A DNA stretch of 64,000 bases from Megaustenia siamemsis (GCA_032433765.1 JAVIAB010000092.1:67527666-67591665); one strand, 5' to 3'. Counted from the stretch's first letter, positions 21,925 through 32,579 are shown. Numbers and translations are program-made. Notes: a model not told the origin generated them from the sequence alone.

Positions 21925-22135
21925 CCATTGCCACCTATATTGAAAGCCGAAGGCCTAAGAGGTTTTTTCTTCCGAAAGCACCCCAAACTTGTGACGTCCT
22001 CAGCTATGTTAACTATAGACACTGGCGTCATTTTACCCACAACCGCCCATACTCACAATACTAAAAACGTCACAACATTTGGGTCCCCCCCCCCCTCCCT
22101 TCTCAGCGGGCAGGCATTCACAATAGGTGGCAATG
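21925..22135. mobile_element. Small MITE candidate
   Basis: The ends are inverted: CCATTGCCACCTATATTG at 21925-21942 against CAATAGGTGGCAATG at 22121-22135, extending imperfectly inward (GAAAGCC / GGCATTC). TCAAA occurs just outside both ends (21920-21924 and 22137-22141), a possible TSD although it does not abut the right end exactly. The ~210-bp interior is non-coding and includes a C10 run. Confidence 0.5.
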
Positions 22136-22495
22136 ATCAAAACTGAACAGATGGCGGTTTAGGCAACAGTCAATGCAATGTGACAAAATTAATGTGAAGA
22201 CAAAAAGTGTGCTAAGTTGTAGTTAATATGATTTAAACAACTATAAACACTATTAGATACGTGGAATAATAAAATCGATGGTTATTGTAGTTCTCTGCGA
22301 CTACACTGTTTTCATTTCATACCTCTCTCTCTCGCTCTCTCTTTCTCTCTCTCTCCCCACCACTCGACCTTGCCGTTCTCTACTTCTTCAGTTACTTGCA
22401 AAGTGTATGGATGAGCTTCGAAGAAGTATACATTAGACATAGACAAGTTTGTGATTCACAGTATTATAGTGTTTTGATCTTTTGTGGTAGTTGTG
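22136..22495. other. No gene; contains a (CT)n tract
   Basis: A (CT)n microsatellite with interruptions lies at about 22324-22356. Nothing else was recognised. Confidence 0.6.
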
Positions 22496-22499
22496 TTTC

Positions 22500-23150
22500 A
22501 TTTCTTCATTATCATGTGCCATACCGGTTGGCGTAGGCGATCATGTCCTTCCACAATCTTCTATCTACAGTGCATCGTATCAGTTCTGTTGTTGACTGTT
22601 TTCCATGCCATGACACCAAGCTATCCAGTATTTTCTCTCTTTGTCATCCGCGATTTCTCTTTCCTTTTATTTTACTAGTTGTAACCAAGTATTCCAACTT
22701 TCCTCTTCTCACGATGTGCTCGAAAAATGTTGATTGTTTCTTTCTGATGTTTTTTAGGAGCTGCCTTTTTGTGTTGGCCTCTTTGAGAACTTCCTCATTG
22801 GTCTTTTTAGCTGTCCAGGGAACTTTCAACATTCTTCTGAGAAATCTGTAGATATTAATTTGTGATTTGTCATGATTAATCTAGACAATATAAGAAGGTA
22901 GTTTGCCATTCCTTTCCTTCTTGGCAGTGACTGTACTAGTCGGAGATCGCAGCCATTGTCTCTATAGATGAGATCCTCTGCCTGCCATCGCGGTGAGGGG
23001 ACCATAACCGGCACTATTTGTCGGCTGCTCCCACATCACCATCCACCACCTGCTCCAATGGCTTCACATAACCCTGATAGGGGGGGCTAAACGGGAGCTT
23101 CACTTTGCCCAAGGGTGTCCCGAAGACTAGCAGAGGAAAGGAGACGTCTT
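22500..23150 (-). mobile_element. LINE B relic with C-terminus joined directly to a leader-like segment
   Basis: On the minus strand 22865-22640 encodes the LINE B C-terminus: IYRFLRRMLKVPWTAKKTNE, then FFEHIVRRGKLEYLVTTSKI and KGKRNRG. 22640-22500 continues as a degraded 3' end (GCCTACGCCAACCGGTATGG). Immediately upstream in element orientation (23150-22866) is a more GC-rich non-coding segment (GGGCAAAGTGAAGCTCCCGT, GAAGGAAAGGAATGGCAAAC) that resembles a LINE 5' leader as I remember such elements. If so, the middle of the element (endonuclease and most of RT) is deleted. Confidence 0.6.
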
Positions 23151-24500
23151 ACAATTCATGCTTCATTTCTTGGCAGCATAAAAACAAATCGCGATTGATA
23201 TATCCCTCATTTGTGAGTTAGTATAAACAAACATGTGTCTTTGTTGGGAAGTTCTAATGCTGTTTTGTTTATGGAACGTAATCTTTATTTATTTTACTGC
23301 ATTTGAAAACATTTGTGCACTTTGTCTTCATCTCGATCAAATTTCCAGTATGTCACAACTACCTGAGAAAAGAATAAGGAATGGTCAACAATACTCAGTT
23401 GAGGATCTAGTTCAGCAGTGGATGTTCAGAGGAGGCAACCAGACCACGACTCCTCTAATATTTTATCGTAAAAAATAACACAATCTCAATTCAGCACAGA
23501 GAGTCAATGTACAACCAGCCAGCGTGTTCCCTAGTATAGCAGTATATAAGCACATAAATCAAATACTTGGAGCTGTTAGTAATAATTAAGCTTCAATGTC
23601 TATGGAGGTCAAACCTACTTCACCCGTACAACGGCATCTATCGACCTTGCAATGTGTATGCGAACTAGGTAGGTCATTTCTGCAATCAGCTCCTTGTAGG
23701 TATGACAACGCGCGGGCAATCAATAGGTGGCGTTCTATTTCTTTATCAAAACATATAAATGTAGAGCCAATAGGAGGCAACCTTACCTAGTGCTTACTTA
23801 AAATCATCTTTATATAAAAGACTTGAACAAACCTATAAAATATGTGTTAACAGCAAAACCATGCATTTTCTCATAACTTACAATACACAAATGACTGAAA
23901 TGTTATGCTTTTATTGTTATAATAATTTAGGGAAATAATTGAAGGAAATATTTTACTTAGCATAAACTGCAATAAAGTTTATGTCCCAAATATAGGTTCA
24001 AGGTCAACCTAAAAAAAAGTTTGTTCTCACGTTTTGACCTCCTCATGTTTCGAACCCACCGTCCGCAGCTGATCTTGTTTACAGATCTACCTCGTCGTTG
24101 CAAAAACACACGAAACCATTGTTCTTAATTTGCAATATTAGATTTTTCATTAAGTGACCATGTAAGTTGCAGAAGCATTTGGAAACGTCTCCTGACGACA
24201 AGAAGGATGCGTTGCAAGATCATTTTGAAGCTAGACCTACGTAGATAAAAAAATGTTCAGAATTTCCAAATGTAAATGACAAAAATGTAACCTCTTTTTA
24301 CAGATTATCCAAACAAATAACCAACGAAGGGAAACCACACACTATAGGTGAATATGTGGCATTATACACATATACCACACCACACAAATATATGTAAATA
24401 AAAAACGTTCAAATAGTTATTCTACAGAACGAAAGGGGGGGGGGGGGGGAGAGAGAAGGGGGTGGGGGTGTGCGTGCGTGCGTGTGTGTGTGTGTGCGTG

Positions 24501-24532
<32 letters not shown>

Positions 24533-25267
24533 TGTGTGTGTGTGTGCGCGCCGCATGAAGAATGCAAAGTTAAAAGTAGACCACAGTAGAAAAAAAGTTG
24601 AGAAACAATTACCTGAATTCTATAATAAGATGTATTAATGGTGTGTATTGGTCAAAATTTCCTTTCTAGTTGGGTGACTGGACTTCTTTAACATAAATAA
24701 AATGAGTTTTGGAGATATATAACGCCTCAGAATCGACAAGTACTCCATATTGTTTTTTCCTCAGACTCAACAAGTACTCCATATTTTCGTTCTTTTTTCC
24801 CTCTTTTCTCAAAGCATTAACGCGAAGAGAAAAAAAAAGCATTAACGCGAAGAGAAAAAAAAAAACATTAATACTCACGAAGCAATTTACCAGGTTCATA
24901 GTTTATACTTACGCTCGACAAAAGTAATTTGCAATGTAACTAAGATTAATGTCACTCTAGGTCGGCAGCAACTTTAATTCAGCACAGTAAATATGGAAAA
25001 CATTGAAACCAACAATTGCACTGTATAGGACTAATAAAAGAGGAAGGCATCATTATTTAAAATAAACAAGTTTACAAACAAATCGTAAACACCCCATCTC
25101 AATGTCGAATATTAACTACAAAGCATAACATGAACTGGCCATGTGTTTATTTGAAGGACATTAAATTCAATTTTGTTGTTCGCTCATTTTTTCCCCAGTT
25201 CGAAGACCTCATTATTCGGTTATTTGTTCTTCTCAGAATGTCCAGTGGGTGTATCTATAATGAAGAG
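23151..25267. other. Gene-poor stretch with simple repeats
   Basis: The only reasonable-looking frame (23233-23478 plus, 81 aa) has a hydrophobic start and a basic end but no known motif. Two near-identical 24-bp units (GCATTAACGCGAAGAGAAAA...) lie at about 24815-24865, and two copies of AACAAGTACTCCATATT-like sequence at 24736-24785. A G-run and (GT/GC)n are listed separately. Confidence 0.5.
24435..24555. repeat. G-run plus alternating (GT)n/(GC)n tract
   Basis: About 15 consecutive G are followed by GAGAGAAGGGGGTGGGGG, then roughly 90 bases of alternating purine-pyrimidine (TGTGCGTGCGTGCGTG...GTGCGCGCC). The first part could form a G-quadruplex and the second is a classic left-handed DNA candidate. 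Confidence 0.9.
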
Positions 25268-25279
25268 TACATTTGAAGT

Positions 25280-25518
25280 GGGAGCCGCGATAGCTCAGTG
25301 GTTAGTGAACTGGACTGCAAAGGACAAAGGGTAGGGTTCGTACCCAACCGACGGCTTCCGGGTTCACCCAGCCTTAAATGGGTACCGGATTTTTTATCTG
25401 TGAAAGTAAAGCAGCACGGGCGTAATACCGTCACATTACCCCAAAAATCATGTGCTGAAGGTCTGTAAAATATAGGGTCACTACGCCACTTGGCGTGACG
25501 GGGGTACTTTACTTTATT
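25280..25518 (+). mobile_element. tRNA-derived SINE, copy 3 (plus)
   Basis: Same family as 13859-14118, with a small internal deletion near the 3' end (TAGGGTCACTACGCCACTTG lacks the AACACCATATTTCCCTAT part). A perfect 12-bp TSD, TACATTTGAAGT, is at 25268-25279 and 25519-25530. Confidence 0.95.
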
Positions 25519-25530
25519 TACATTTGAAGT

Positions 25531-26535
25531 ACTGTAACAGTTGTGTAGGTTTTGACTCATGACTAATCACTGTCGAGAGTTACATGAGAATGGTATCGGT
25601 GAGTACGTAACACGAAATAGAGTCATTACTTGTGGTAGCAGGATCCTATCAGTCTAGAAAGACAATTGTTTTCTTCCATTGTGCGCTTTTACAATCGGCA
25701 ACAATTCTCTACTTGAAATCGCGAGCTTTCCTGTCAGTGTACGCTCACAGCCTTCACTCATGTGGAGCATTCCTATGTCGCGTTATGTTTACGGAGGTCT
25801 TCACAGCGTATAAATAGCCTTTGTTTCCTTTTGGTGACTGTCACTCCATAGAGAATGTATTTGGGAATTCGTTTATCTTGTATTCGACACAGATGGTCCA
25901 GTCATTTTAGACGACATTGCTGAAAACACGGAACATCCTTGGCACCCCATCACATCAAACACTTTTATGTGAGCTACTTGACCTCTCGAGGAGATTGCAA
26001 ACATGTGTTTCAGACAGATTATTGTAAAAATGTGTAATTTTTTTATTTCTTTCTTTATTTTTTGTTTAACTGGAGACCGTTATTACTGTATTAATCATGT
26101 ATTAACTTTGCTGCTCTTTCGAGTTTAACAAGATATGTGAGTTACATACCGATGTGATAACCTACAATCGTTCTTGCTGAAATTATCCATCTACCTATCA
26201 GTTGCATCCAATTTCAACAATCTAATCCGTCTATCCATTTAACACTTCTAATCCTTGTACATCTTATCCTTTCTTCCATACCTTGTCTCTTTATTCTCAT
26301 ATCCTTTTTCCTTGTGAATATGTCGTTCGCTATTATTTCCACTATCACTTACGTACACACTCAGTCTACTGTTATTTTCCGGCTAAATCAGTATACCTTC
26401 TCGTCTACCTTTACAGTTACCTGAGATTCTTTCTTGATCTATTCAGAGTACATAACTAATTTATTTGATACAATAACTTAACATACCATGTTGTCATTGT
26501 TTTTTTTTTTTATTTCCTCGTGGTTGCACCTCATG
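25531..26535. other. No recognisable gene
   Basis: AT- and CT-rich sequence without coding similarity. LINE D begins near 26540. Confidence 0.5.
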
Positions 26536-26539
26536 TGAA

Positions 26540-26790
26540 CAGTTGTTGATTCTTTAGTTTGTTCCTATCCCTACTCTATTCGGCATATTTTTCGTTGCCC
26601 TTCTACACAATGCATTTGAAACCGTCTCTGGAGACATCTACATCCGTTAAAGATCTGACGGCTCCTTATTCAATCTTGCACGTCTGAGGACAAAATTAAA
26701 AACAACTGAGACCCTAATCAAGGAGCTTCTATTCGCTGATGATACAGTACTGGTTGCTCATGATGAATCCATCATATAGTTAATGATTGA
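26540..26790 (+). pseudogene. LINE D reverse transcriptase, upstream part
   Basis: The plus strand reads VPIPTLFGIFFVALLHNAFE near 26555, a stop, RSDGSLFNLARL, and LIKELLFADDTVLVAHDESI near 26718-26777, including the FADD catalytic box. The frame then reaches LMI-D at the boundary of the Penelope-like insertion. The protein continues at 30519. In-frame stops show the LINE is dead. Confidence 0.85.
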
Positions 26791-27194
26791 ATAAAACTAA
26801 TCCTACATAGCTAACTAGTAACGAAACATCCAAAACAAAATAATCGAACTTGGTTAAAGAAAAGAAAAATGACTTCCCTTTGTCGTGGACCATGGTCAGA
26901 ACGGGAAAAGGGCGAGTCACACGGGTCTAGCTGTAATTATATCCTCTGGTCAGGTGAAGGGTTCTAAACATGCACGAGCGGGGGAGAACGTGTCTAGGTA
27001 ACCTCGACTGCAAAAACACTGACAATGTCTAAAAGTATCTAAGGGCACGTAAATACATGTATACACACACACAGATGCGTGTATACATATATACACGTAC
27101 AAACAGACATGCACCTACTTATACATATCAACATACACCTACATATACATATATATATATATATATGCATACATACCTGCACACACATACAAGC

Positions 27195-27231
<37 letters not shown>

Positions 27232-27693
27232 CATAACATATGTACACACACATGCATGTGCACACCCATACAGGGACATTCATATATGTGTAGAAATTCA
27301 CCAGAAGAGTACACACCGGGGCCAGTGTGGAAAAACAGAGGAGAAAGAATAGAACAGTAGAATAACAGGTACTCAATAGGCTGAGAGTGGGGTACAATAA
27401 AAACATATGAGGGGTAAGTGGCACAGAAAAAAGAGGTGTAGGAGAACACCGAAGTGTCTCAATGGGGACTAGTGGAGGTGAGCTATGAATGGCATGGCAT
27501 AGTAGATAGATTAAAGAACCCAAACATGGGCAGTAGAGAAGGCTATGCAAAAGGAAAAGGGCAACCGAAAGGGAACCATGTTTACGAGTGTGATACATTC
27601 ATGCCTCGTGGGGTCAGCGAGACATACTGGACTATGAGGCGGTTCTCCAAAGCGAATCGGCTGCGGTCGCCAGAGTGACAAAGGACAATACCT
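26791..27693 (-). repeat. PLE left inverted arm
   Basis: This is the reverse complement of 29409-30322, with small differences and different microsatellite lengths. Order inward from the outer end: TAGCTAACTAGTAACGAAAC, GGGCGAGTCACACGGGTCTA, TG/CA and (AT)n microsatellites, and an antisense copy of the end of the endonuclease gene (minus frame CPLSLWRPQPIRFGEPPHSP, ending HECITLV...). PLEs usually carry partial terminal repeats in direct or inverted orientation. This one is inverted and unusually long. Confidence 0.93.
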
Positions 27694-27710
27694 TGATAGT
27701 GCCGGGAGGA

Positions 27711-28905
27711 CATTGTCATCAAACCGGCAGACAAGGGGGGAGCGGTGGTAGTTTGGCGCAGACTTATACATTTCAGAGGGCAACAAACATTTATCCATAC
27801 CACGTTTTATAAACTCCGCCCTGACGACGCCACTGTCCTTCACAACAAGCAGGTCCAATCCACCATCAAGGAACTGAGACAACCTCCTTCATGCAAATGC
27901 GTCCCGCCTCATTGTCCCCAATAGTGGTCTTGGGAAACCATCATTCTACATGCTCCCCAAAATTCACAAGATCGACAATCCAGGACGCCCCATCGTGTCA
28001 GCGTGTGCTTGCCCGACTGAACATATATCCGACTATCTAGACAGTGTTTTCCAGCCCAGGGTAGTTAGTCTTCCCTCATATGTCAAGGGCACTAACCATG
28101 CCTTGTGTATCTTCTCTTCCATCTCTCTCTCCCGTGGTCGCTCATACCGACTTTTCGCCCTTGATGTTTGCTCTCTCTACACCTCTATTTCTCACTCCGA
28201 CGGCCTCCTGGCTCTACGGTTCTTTCTTGACCAAGGGCAACACCCCTCTGTTGATACTACTTCTCTTCTCCGCCTTACTGAGCTTGTACTCAACCTCAAC
28301 ACCTTTGAGTTCAATGATAACTTCTATGACTAAGTTAGTGGAGTAGCCATGGGCACCAAGAAGGGCCCTAGCTATGCTTGCCTATTTATGGGTTACCTTG
28401 AACACCAAATTCTCAATTCATATCAAGGTTCCCTTCCCATCATATACCTCCGGTACATTGATGACTGCTTCGGACTTACCGATCTACCTGAGGATGACCT
28501 CTCCAGGTTTATCGACTATATTGGTAGCTATCACAAAGCTATCAAGATCGCATCTTGTATATCCACCTCCTCTGTTACCTTCCGAGATCTTATTGTTTCT
28601 CTGGGCACTTCTGGTCTCCACACCTCGATTTTCTATAAACCCACAGACGCCCATTGTTATCTTCTCTATATTTCATCACATTCACCTTCTTGTCGCGATT
28701 AAAATTCCGTTCTCACAGTTATTGCGTCTCCGTCGCATCTGCCAGGATGACCAAGATTTCCTCCAACAGGCTCAACTCATGTTAGGTTTCTTCGGCCGTC
28801 GGCTTTATCCAGATTCGATCCTCCAGTCTGCCCTCAAGCGGGTCCTCATTATCTTCCGTCCCGAGGCACTCACTCCTTCCAACCACCCCCCCCCTCCCCT
28901 CCCCT
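27711..28905 (+). pseudogene. PLE reverse transcriptase (decayed)
   Basis: The enzyme primes on nicked DNA or telomere-like ends in PLEs. The plus strand starts with the PLE-specific DIVIKPADKGGAVVVW at 27711, then FYKLRPDDATVLHNKQVQST after a frameshift. Next come FYMLPKIHKIDNPGRPIVSA near 27941 and TNHALCIFSS. The core has LFALDVCSLYTSI (motif A), an in-frame TAA at 28331, VAMGTKKGPSYACLFMGYLE (motif B), and LRYIDDCFGL near 28450 (motif C). A frameshift near 28700 leads to QLLRLRRICQDDQDFLQQAQ. These are characteristic PLE motifs rather than LINE motifs. At least three frameshifts and one or more stops make it non-functional. Confidence 0.9.
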
Positions 28906-28914
28906 TCTGAGAGA

Positions 28915-29520
28915 ACCATACTCACCCTCACCTATCACCATCACAATTTAGCTGCTGTGAAGATACTCACCCGCTACCGTTCCATTCTCCTCTCTGATCC
29001 CACTACCCGCCTACTTTTCAGTGATCCCCCGATGATCGCCCTTCAAGCGCGACAGGAATTTGGGAGATATTCTGATTAGGAGCCATCTCCCTCGCTCCGA
29101 CCATCAACACTTCGGTACGGCCCCTTGTGGTCGGAACTGTATCACCTGTGCCTATGTGCTCCCTACTAACTCGGTCTTATTCCCTAATGGACGGTTCGAG
29201 ATCAAGCATAGCTTCACATGTGTGTCCCGTAACATCATTTATGCCATAATATGCCAACGATGCCACATGACGTACATTGGCGAGTCTGGAGACGTTTAGC
29301 AGTCGGATTTTGTGAACATCTACCAGATGTTCAATAGAATACTGGCACTCCGGTGTCTTACCATTTCAACTCCCCAGATCACAAGGACAAAGACGACATC
29401 CGTATCACTGTTATTGTCCTTTGTCACTCTGGCGACCGCAGCCGATACGATTTGGAGAACCATCTCACAGTCCAGTATGGCTCGCTGACCCAACGAGGCA
29501 TGAATGTATCACACTCGTAA
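28915..29520 (+). pseudogene. PLE GIY-YIG endonuclease domain (decayed)
   Basis: This is the nuclease that opens the target for PLE insertion. The linker carries ARDRNLGDILIRSHLP near 29047, then a zinc-binding-like PCGRNCITC near 29120 and the GIY-YIG core FTCVSRNIIYAIICQRCHMT, YIGESGD at 29213-29296. A TAG follows at 29297, then a frameshift. The C-terminal part reads HFNSPDHKDKDDIRIT, then LCHSGDRSRYDLENHLTVQY. The LEN glutamate is the likely metal-binding residue. The frame ends ...NVSHS at 29520. From about 29409 onward the gene overlaps the right arm, so the left arm holds an antisense copy of this end. Confidence 0.88.
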
Positions 29521-29884
29521 ACATGGTTCCCTTTCGGTTATTCCTTCCATTTTGCATAGCCTACTCTACTACCCATGTTTGGGCTCTTTAATCTACTATG
29601 CCATGTCATTCATAGCTCACCTCCACTAGTCCCCATTGAGACACTTCGGTGTTCTCCTACACCTCTTTTTTCTGTGCCACTAACCCCTCATATGTTTTTA
29701 CTGTACCCCACTCTCAGCCTTTTGAGTACCTGTTATTCTACTGTTCTATTCTTTCTCCTCTGCTTTTCCACACTGACCCCGGTGTGTACTCTTCTGGTGA
29801 TATGTGCGTTATGCGCACATTTCTACACATATATGAGTGTCCCTGTATGGGTGTGCACATGCATGTGTGTGTGCATATGTTATG

Positions 29885-29927
<43 letters not shown>

Positions 29928-30322
29928 ACATGCTTGTATGTGTGTGCAGGTATGTATGCATATATATGTATATGTATGTATATGTAGGTGCATGTCTGTT
30001 TGTACGCGTATATATGTATACACGCATCTGTGTGTGTGTGTGTGTGTATATGCATGTATTTACGGGCCCTTAGATACTTTTAGACATTGTCAGTGTCTTT
30101 GCAGTCGATGTTGCCTAGACAGCGTTCCCCCCGCTCGTGTATTTTTAGAACCCTTCACCTGACCAGAGGGTATAATTACAGCTAGACCCGCGTGACTCGC
30201 CCTTTTCCCGTTCTGACCACAGTCCATGACACAGGGAAGTCATTTTTCTTTTCGTTAACCAATTTCGATTATTTTGTTCTGGATGTTTCGTTACTAGTTA
30301 GCTATGTAGGATTAGTTTTATT
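29409..30322 (+). repeat. PLE right inverted arm
   Basis: Inverted partner of 26791-27693. It begins inside the endonuclease C-terminus, continues through the 3' UTR with (AT)n at about 29889-29925 and (TG)n at about 30028-30048, and ends at GGATTAGTTTTATT (30309-30322), where similarity to the left arm stops. Confidence 0.93.
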
Positions 30323-30518
30323 TACTTACATATCTGTGTGTGCGTGTTGTTTGTTTGTTCCTGCTGAAGGCTTGTTGGGCCGAAACGTCTTTCAAATTTG
30401 TGTCGTCTACTAATCACGTAAAGCTTTTACCATACCATTTTTTTTTCATTTTTCCCTCACATTCAGCTTTACTGCAGCTTCGCATTTTTATGCATTTCTT
30501 TGCCTTAACTCACCAGTC
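30323..30518 (+). other. PLE single-copy tail with hammerhead-like motif
   Basis: These 196 bases lie between the end of the right arm and the TSD and have no counterpart on the left. They contain CTGCTGAAGGCTTGTTGGGC then CGAAACGTC at 30361-30389. This resembles the hammerhead ribozyme core (CUGANGA, stem II, GAAA) reported in PLE ends, but with a core mismatch at the conserved A6 and an imperfect stem, so it is probably inactive or not a ribozyme. A poly-T run is at about 30439. Confidence 0.5.
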
Positions 30519-31252
30519 AATGATTGATAATCTAGCTAGATCGTGTGAATTAATCTCCCTATCAATAAGAATCCAGAGGACTGCGGTGTGTCAACAAGTT
30601 GTAGCCAGCCCCGCAACCATATCATTATATAACATACCCCTTGAACCTGTTAGAAAGTTCACCTTTATCTCGATTCTATGGTCTGAACCACTGTCTCCCT
30701 TGAAGAAGAAATAAATTTCTGAATCGGAAAGGCAGCTTCCACATTTGATAAACTTAAAGAGAGAGCATGGGCCAACACCAATTTAACACTCAGGACTAAG
30801 ATTCAAATTTACCAAAGTTGTGTGCTTAGTATAATTCTATACGGATCAGAAACTTGGACTACATATACAGGGTATGAGAAAAGATTAAACAGCTTTCATG
30901 TACATTGCATTCGCAAGCTTATGAACATCAAATGGCAGGACAAAGTAACTAACTCTAATGTCTTACAACGAGCCAAACTCCCATCGATCATGGCAACAAT
31001 TAGGTTTCGTAGACTAAGGTGGCTGGGCCATGTAAGAAAAATGGCAAACAATGGTATTCCCAAACAAATATTGTATGGCGAACAGAAGGACGGAAAGAGA
31101 CTAAAGGGCAGACCAGTGCTGAGATTTAAGGATGTTTGCAGGGCTTCCTTGAGGGAATTTTCTATGGGTGATGGAGACTGGGGAAATGTGGCTACGGATC
31201 ATAGCACATGGAAAGCAAAAATAAAAAATGGCACAGTAACTTTCGAGACAGT
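30519..31252 (+). pseudogene. LINE D reverse transcriptase, C-terminal part
   Basis: This continues LINE D after the PLE: MIDNLARSCELISLSIRIQR, the EPVRKFTFISILWSE block, then IGKAASTFDKLKERAWANTN after a frameshift near 30710. From there the frame is open from about 30822: SIILYGSETWTTYTGYEKRL, CIRKLMNIKWQDKVTNSNVL, RRLRWLGHVRKMANNGIPKQ, GKRLKGRPVLRFKDVCRASL and STWKAKI near 31203. A SINE then interrupts it at 31253. The C-terminal architecture (YGSETWT, IKWQDKV, WLGHV, RPxLRFKDV) is a well-known LINE type. Confidence 0.9.
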
Positions 31253-31508
31253 AAAAAAGTAAAGTACCCCCGTCACGCAAAGTGGCGTATAGGGAAATAT
31301 GGTGTTAGTGACCATAAATTTGACAGACCTTCTGCACATGATTTTTGGGATAATGTGGTCAGTATTACGCCCGTGCTGCTTTACTTTCCCAGAAAAAAAT
31401 CCGGTACCCATTTAAGGCTGGGTGAACCCGGAAGCCGTCGGTTGGGATCTAACCCTACCCATTGTCCGTGGTAGTCCAGTTCACTAACCACTGAGCTACC
31501 GCGGCTCC
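31253..31508 (-). mobile_element. tRNA-derived SINE, copy 4 (minus), in LINE D
   Basis: Full-length copy in minus orientation, with the head GGAGCCGCGGTAGCTCAGTG at its right end. The TSD is TTTCGAGACAGT (31241-31252) against TTTTGAGACAGT (31509-31520), one mismatch. It lies in the last part of the LINE D coding region, forming the third layer of a nest with the PLE. Confidence 0.95.
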
Positions 31509-31690
31509 CTTTTGAGACAGTGCTGATATAAAATTCAGAAGACAAAAGGCGCAAGAGAAAAGAGACAAGGCCAGGTACCGCTAGCACACCTTGCTCGTTC
31601 TGATCTGTCTGTACAGGATTGGCAAATTCAGCCACGAGAGAAGATGTTCAGTGGAGCAGCACTCAGTATGAGACACTAATGCTTTACCAA
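31509..31690 (+). pseudogene. LINE D terminal remnant after the SINE
   Basis: The frame after the SINE continues lysine/arginine-rich (EDKRRKREKRQG), as LINE D-type C-termini do, and then degrades by about 31680. Confidence 0.65.
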
Positions 31691-31759
31691 ACTACTGAAT
31701 TATCATAATTGCTTACTACCAACCGTCTGTCAAGACGCCAAAGGCCATATATATAGTTC

Positions 31760-32560
31760 GTTTCTTTCACTATTATTTCTTCTCCTTAATCCACTGAACT
31801 CCGGTCAGGGCATAGGGCACTCACGAGCGATCTCCACCCAATCCGGTCTGGAGCAAGCATGGTTATCTCTCGCCAAGACTTGCCAGCCTTTCATGTCATC
31901 ATGTATGGTTCGCGTTGTCATTTCCCCAATGGTCTGTCTCTCCTTCGTTTGCTATATGGTGTCCAAGTTAATGCCATGTTTTGATGCCTGATTCGTTCCA
32001 TAGCCATTTCCAACGTTTTCTTTTCGCTTCTTGATTGATATTGTTAATGCCTGATCTTCTGGCATTTTTTTTTCGTGATTTCTTAATCTCAACGGATATT
32101 TAGAATCTTCTTAAAAAGACAGCGAATATTAGTATGGACACATACTATGACTATTGATCTATCAATTGATTCTATTTCAGGAGAGTCTCTATCATTCTTA
32201 TTTTCCCTAACGGCTTGTATTGTATGGTACTTTATAAAGAGTGTGCAACTTTCTGGACATAGTTTAAGTTGTCAGATTCTCTGATTCCGTCGATCCACCC
32301 TTGGTCGTCCTTTCGCCATGTAACCTGATAATTTCATGGAGTAGATTCAGCCTCAGCTTTATCCGGTTTCATTCTGGTTAGATATCAAATAATTTAATTC
32401 TATGATGTTAGATATAATCATACCTAAAATTATCACTGCTGTTATTCTCCTTATTTTATTTTAGTATTTCTTAGGCATCTCATTTAACATGGTATGATTT
32501 TACTATTGTCTTTGAAGGATTAATGTGTGATAGTAATAGCTTAATGTAGGCACAAAAGTG
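31760..32560 (-). pseudogene. LINE E 3' relic
   Basis: The minus strand gives a short C-terminal signature, GWQVLARDNHACSRPDWVEI followed by ARECPMP, at about 31900-31810. Its 3' end CACTCACGAGCGATCTCCAC (plus strand) is typical of LINE RT C-termini with a W...LA.DR..WR pattern. The upstream part (32560-31910) holds only scattered frames. Boundaries are uncertain. Confidence 0.5.
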
Positions 32561-32579
32561 AATCAATGAACACCATTTC

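Larger units (their letters stand above)
26791..30518 (+). mobile_element. Penelope-like element (PLE), GIY-YIG type, inserted in LINE D
   Basis: A 3.7-kb element. A left inverted arm (26791-27693) is followed by a body coding for a PLE reverse transcriptase and GIY-YIG endonuclease, then a right arm (29409-30322) inverted relative to the left, and a single-copy tail (30323-30518). A 9-bp TSD, AATGATTGA, flanks it at 26782-26790 and 30519-30527. Removing the insert and one TSD copy rejoins LINE D as ...SII*LMIDNLARSCE..., the expected RT sequence. The coding body has several frameshifts and stops, so the copy is dead, but its arms and TSD are well preserved. Confidence 0.92.

Noticed and set aside
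24045..24105. Minus-strand tRNA-like stretch with GGTGGGTTCGAAAC
   Set aside because: The B box is imperfect, no A box or cloverleaf can be drawn, and there is no second copy.
27079..27360. Tyr/Ile/His-rich frames over (AT)n and (AC)n
   Set aside because: Microsatellite translation within the PLE arm; the mirrored frames in the other arm confirm the repeat origin.
26791..27693. Minus-strand frame ending ...PTRHECITLV taken as a separate gene
   Set aside because: It is the antisense copy of the GIY-YIG gene end carried in the inverted arm.
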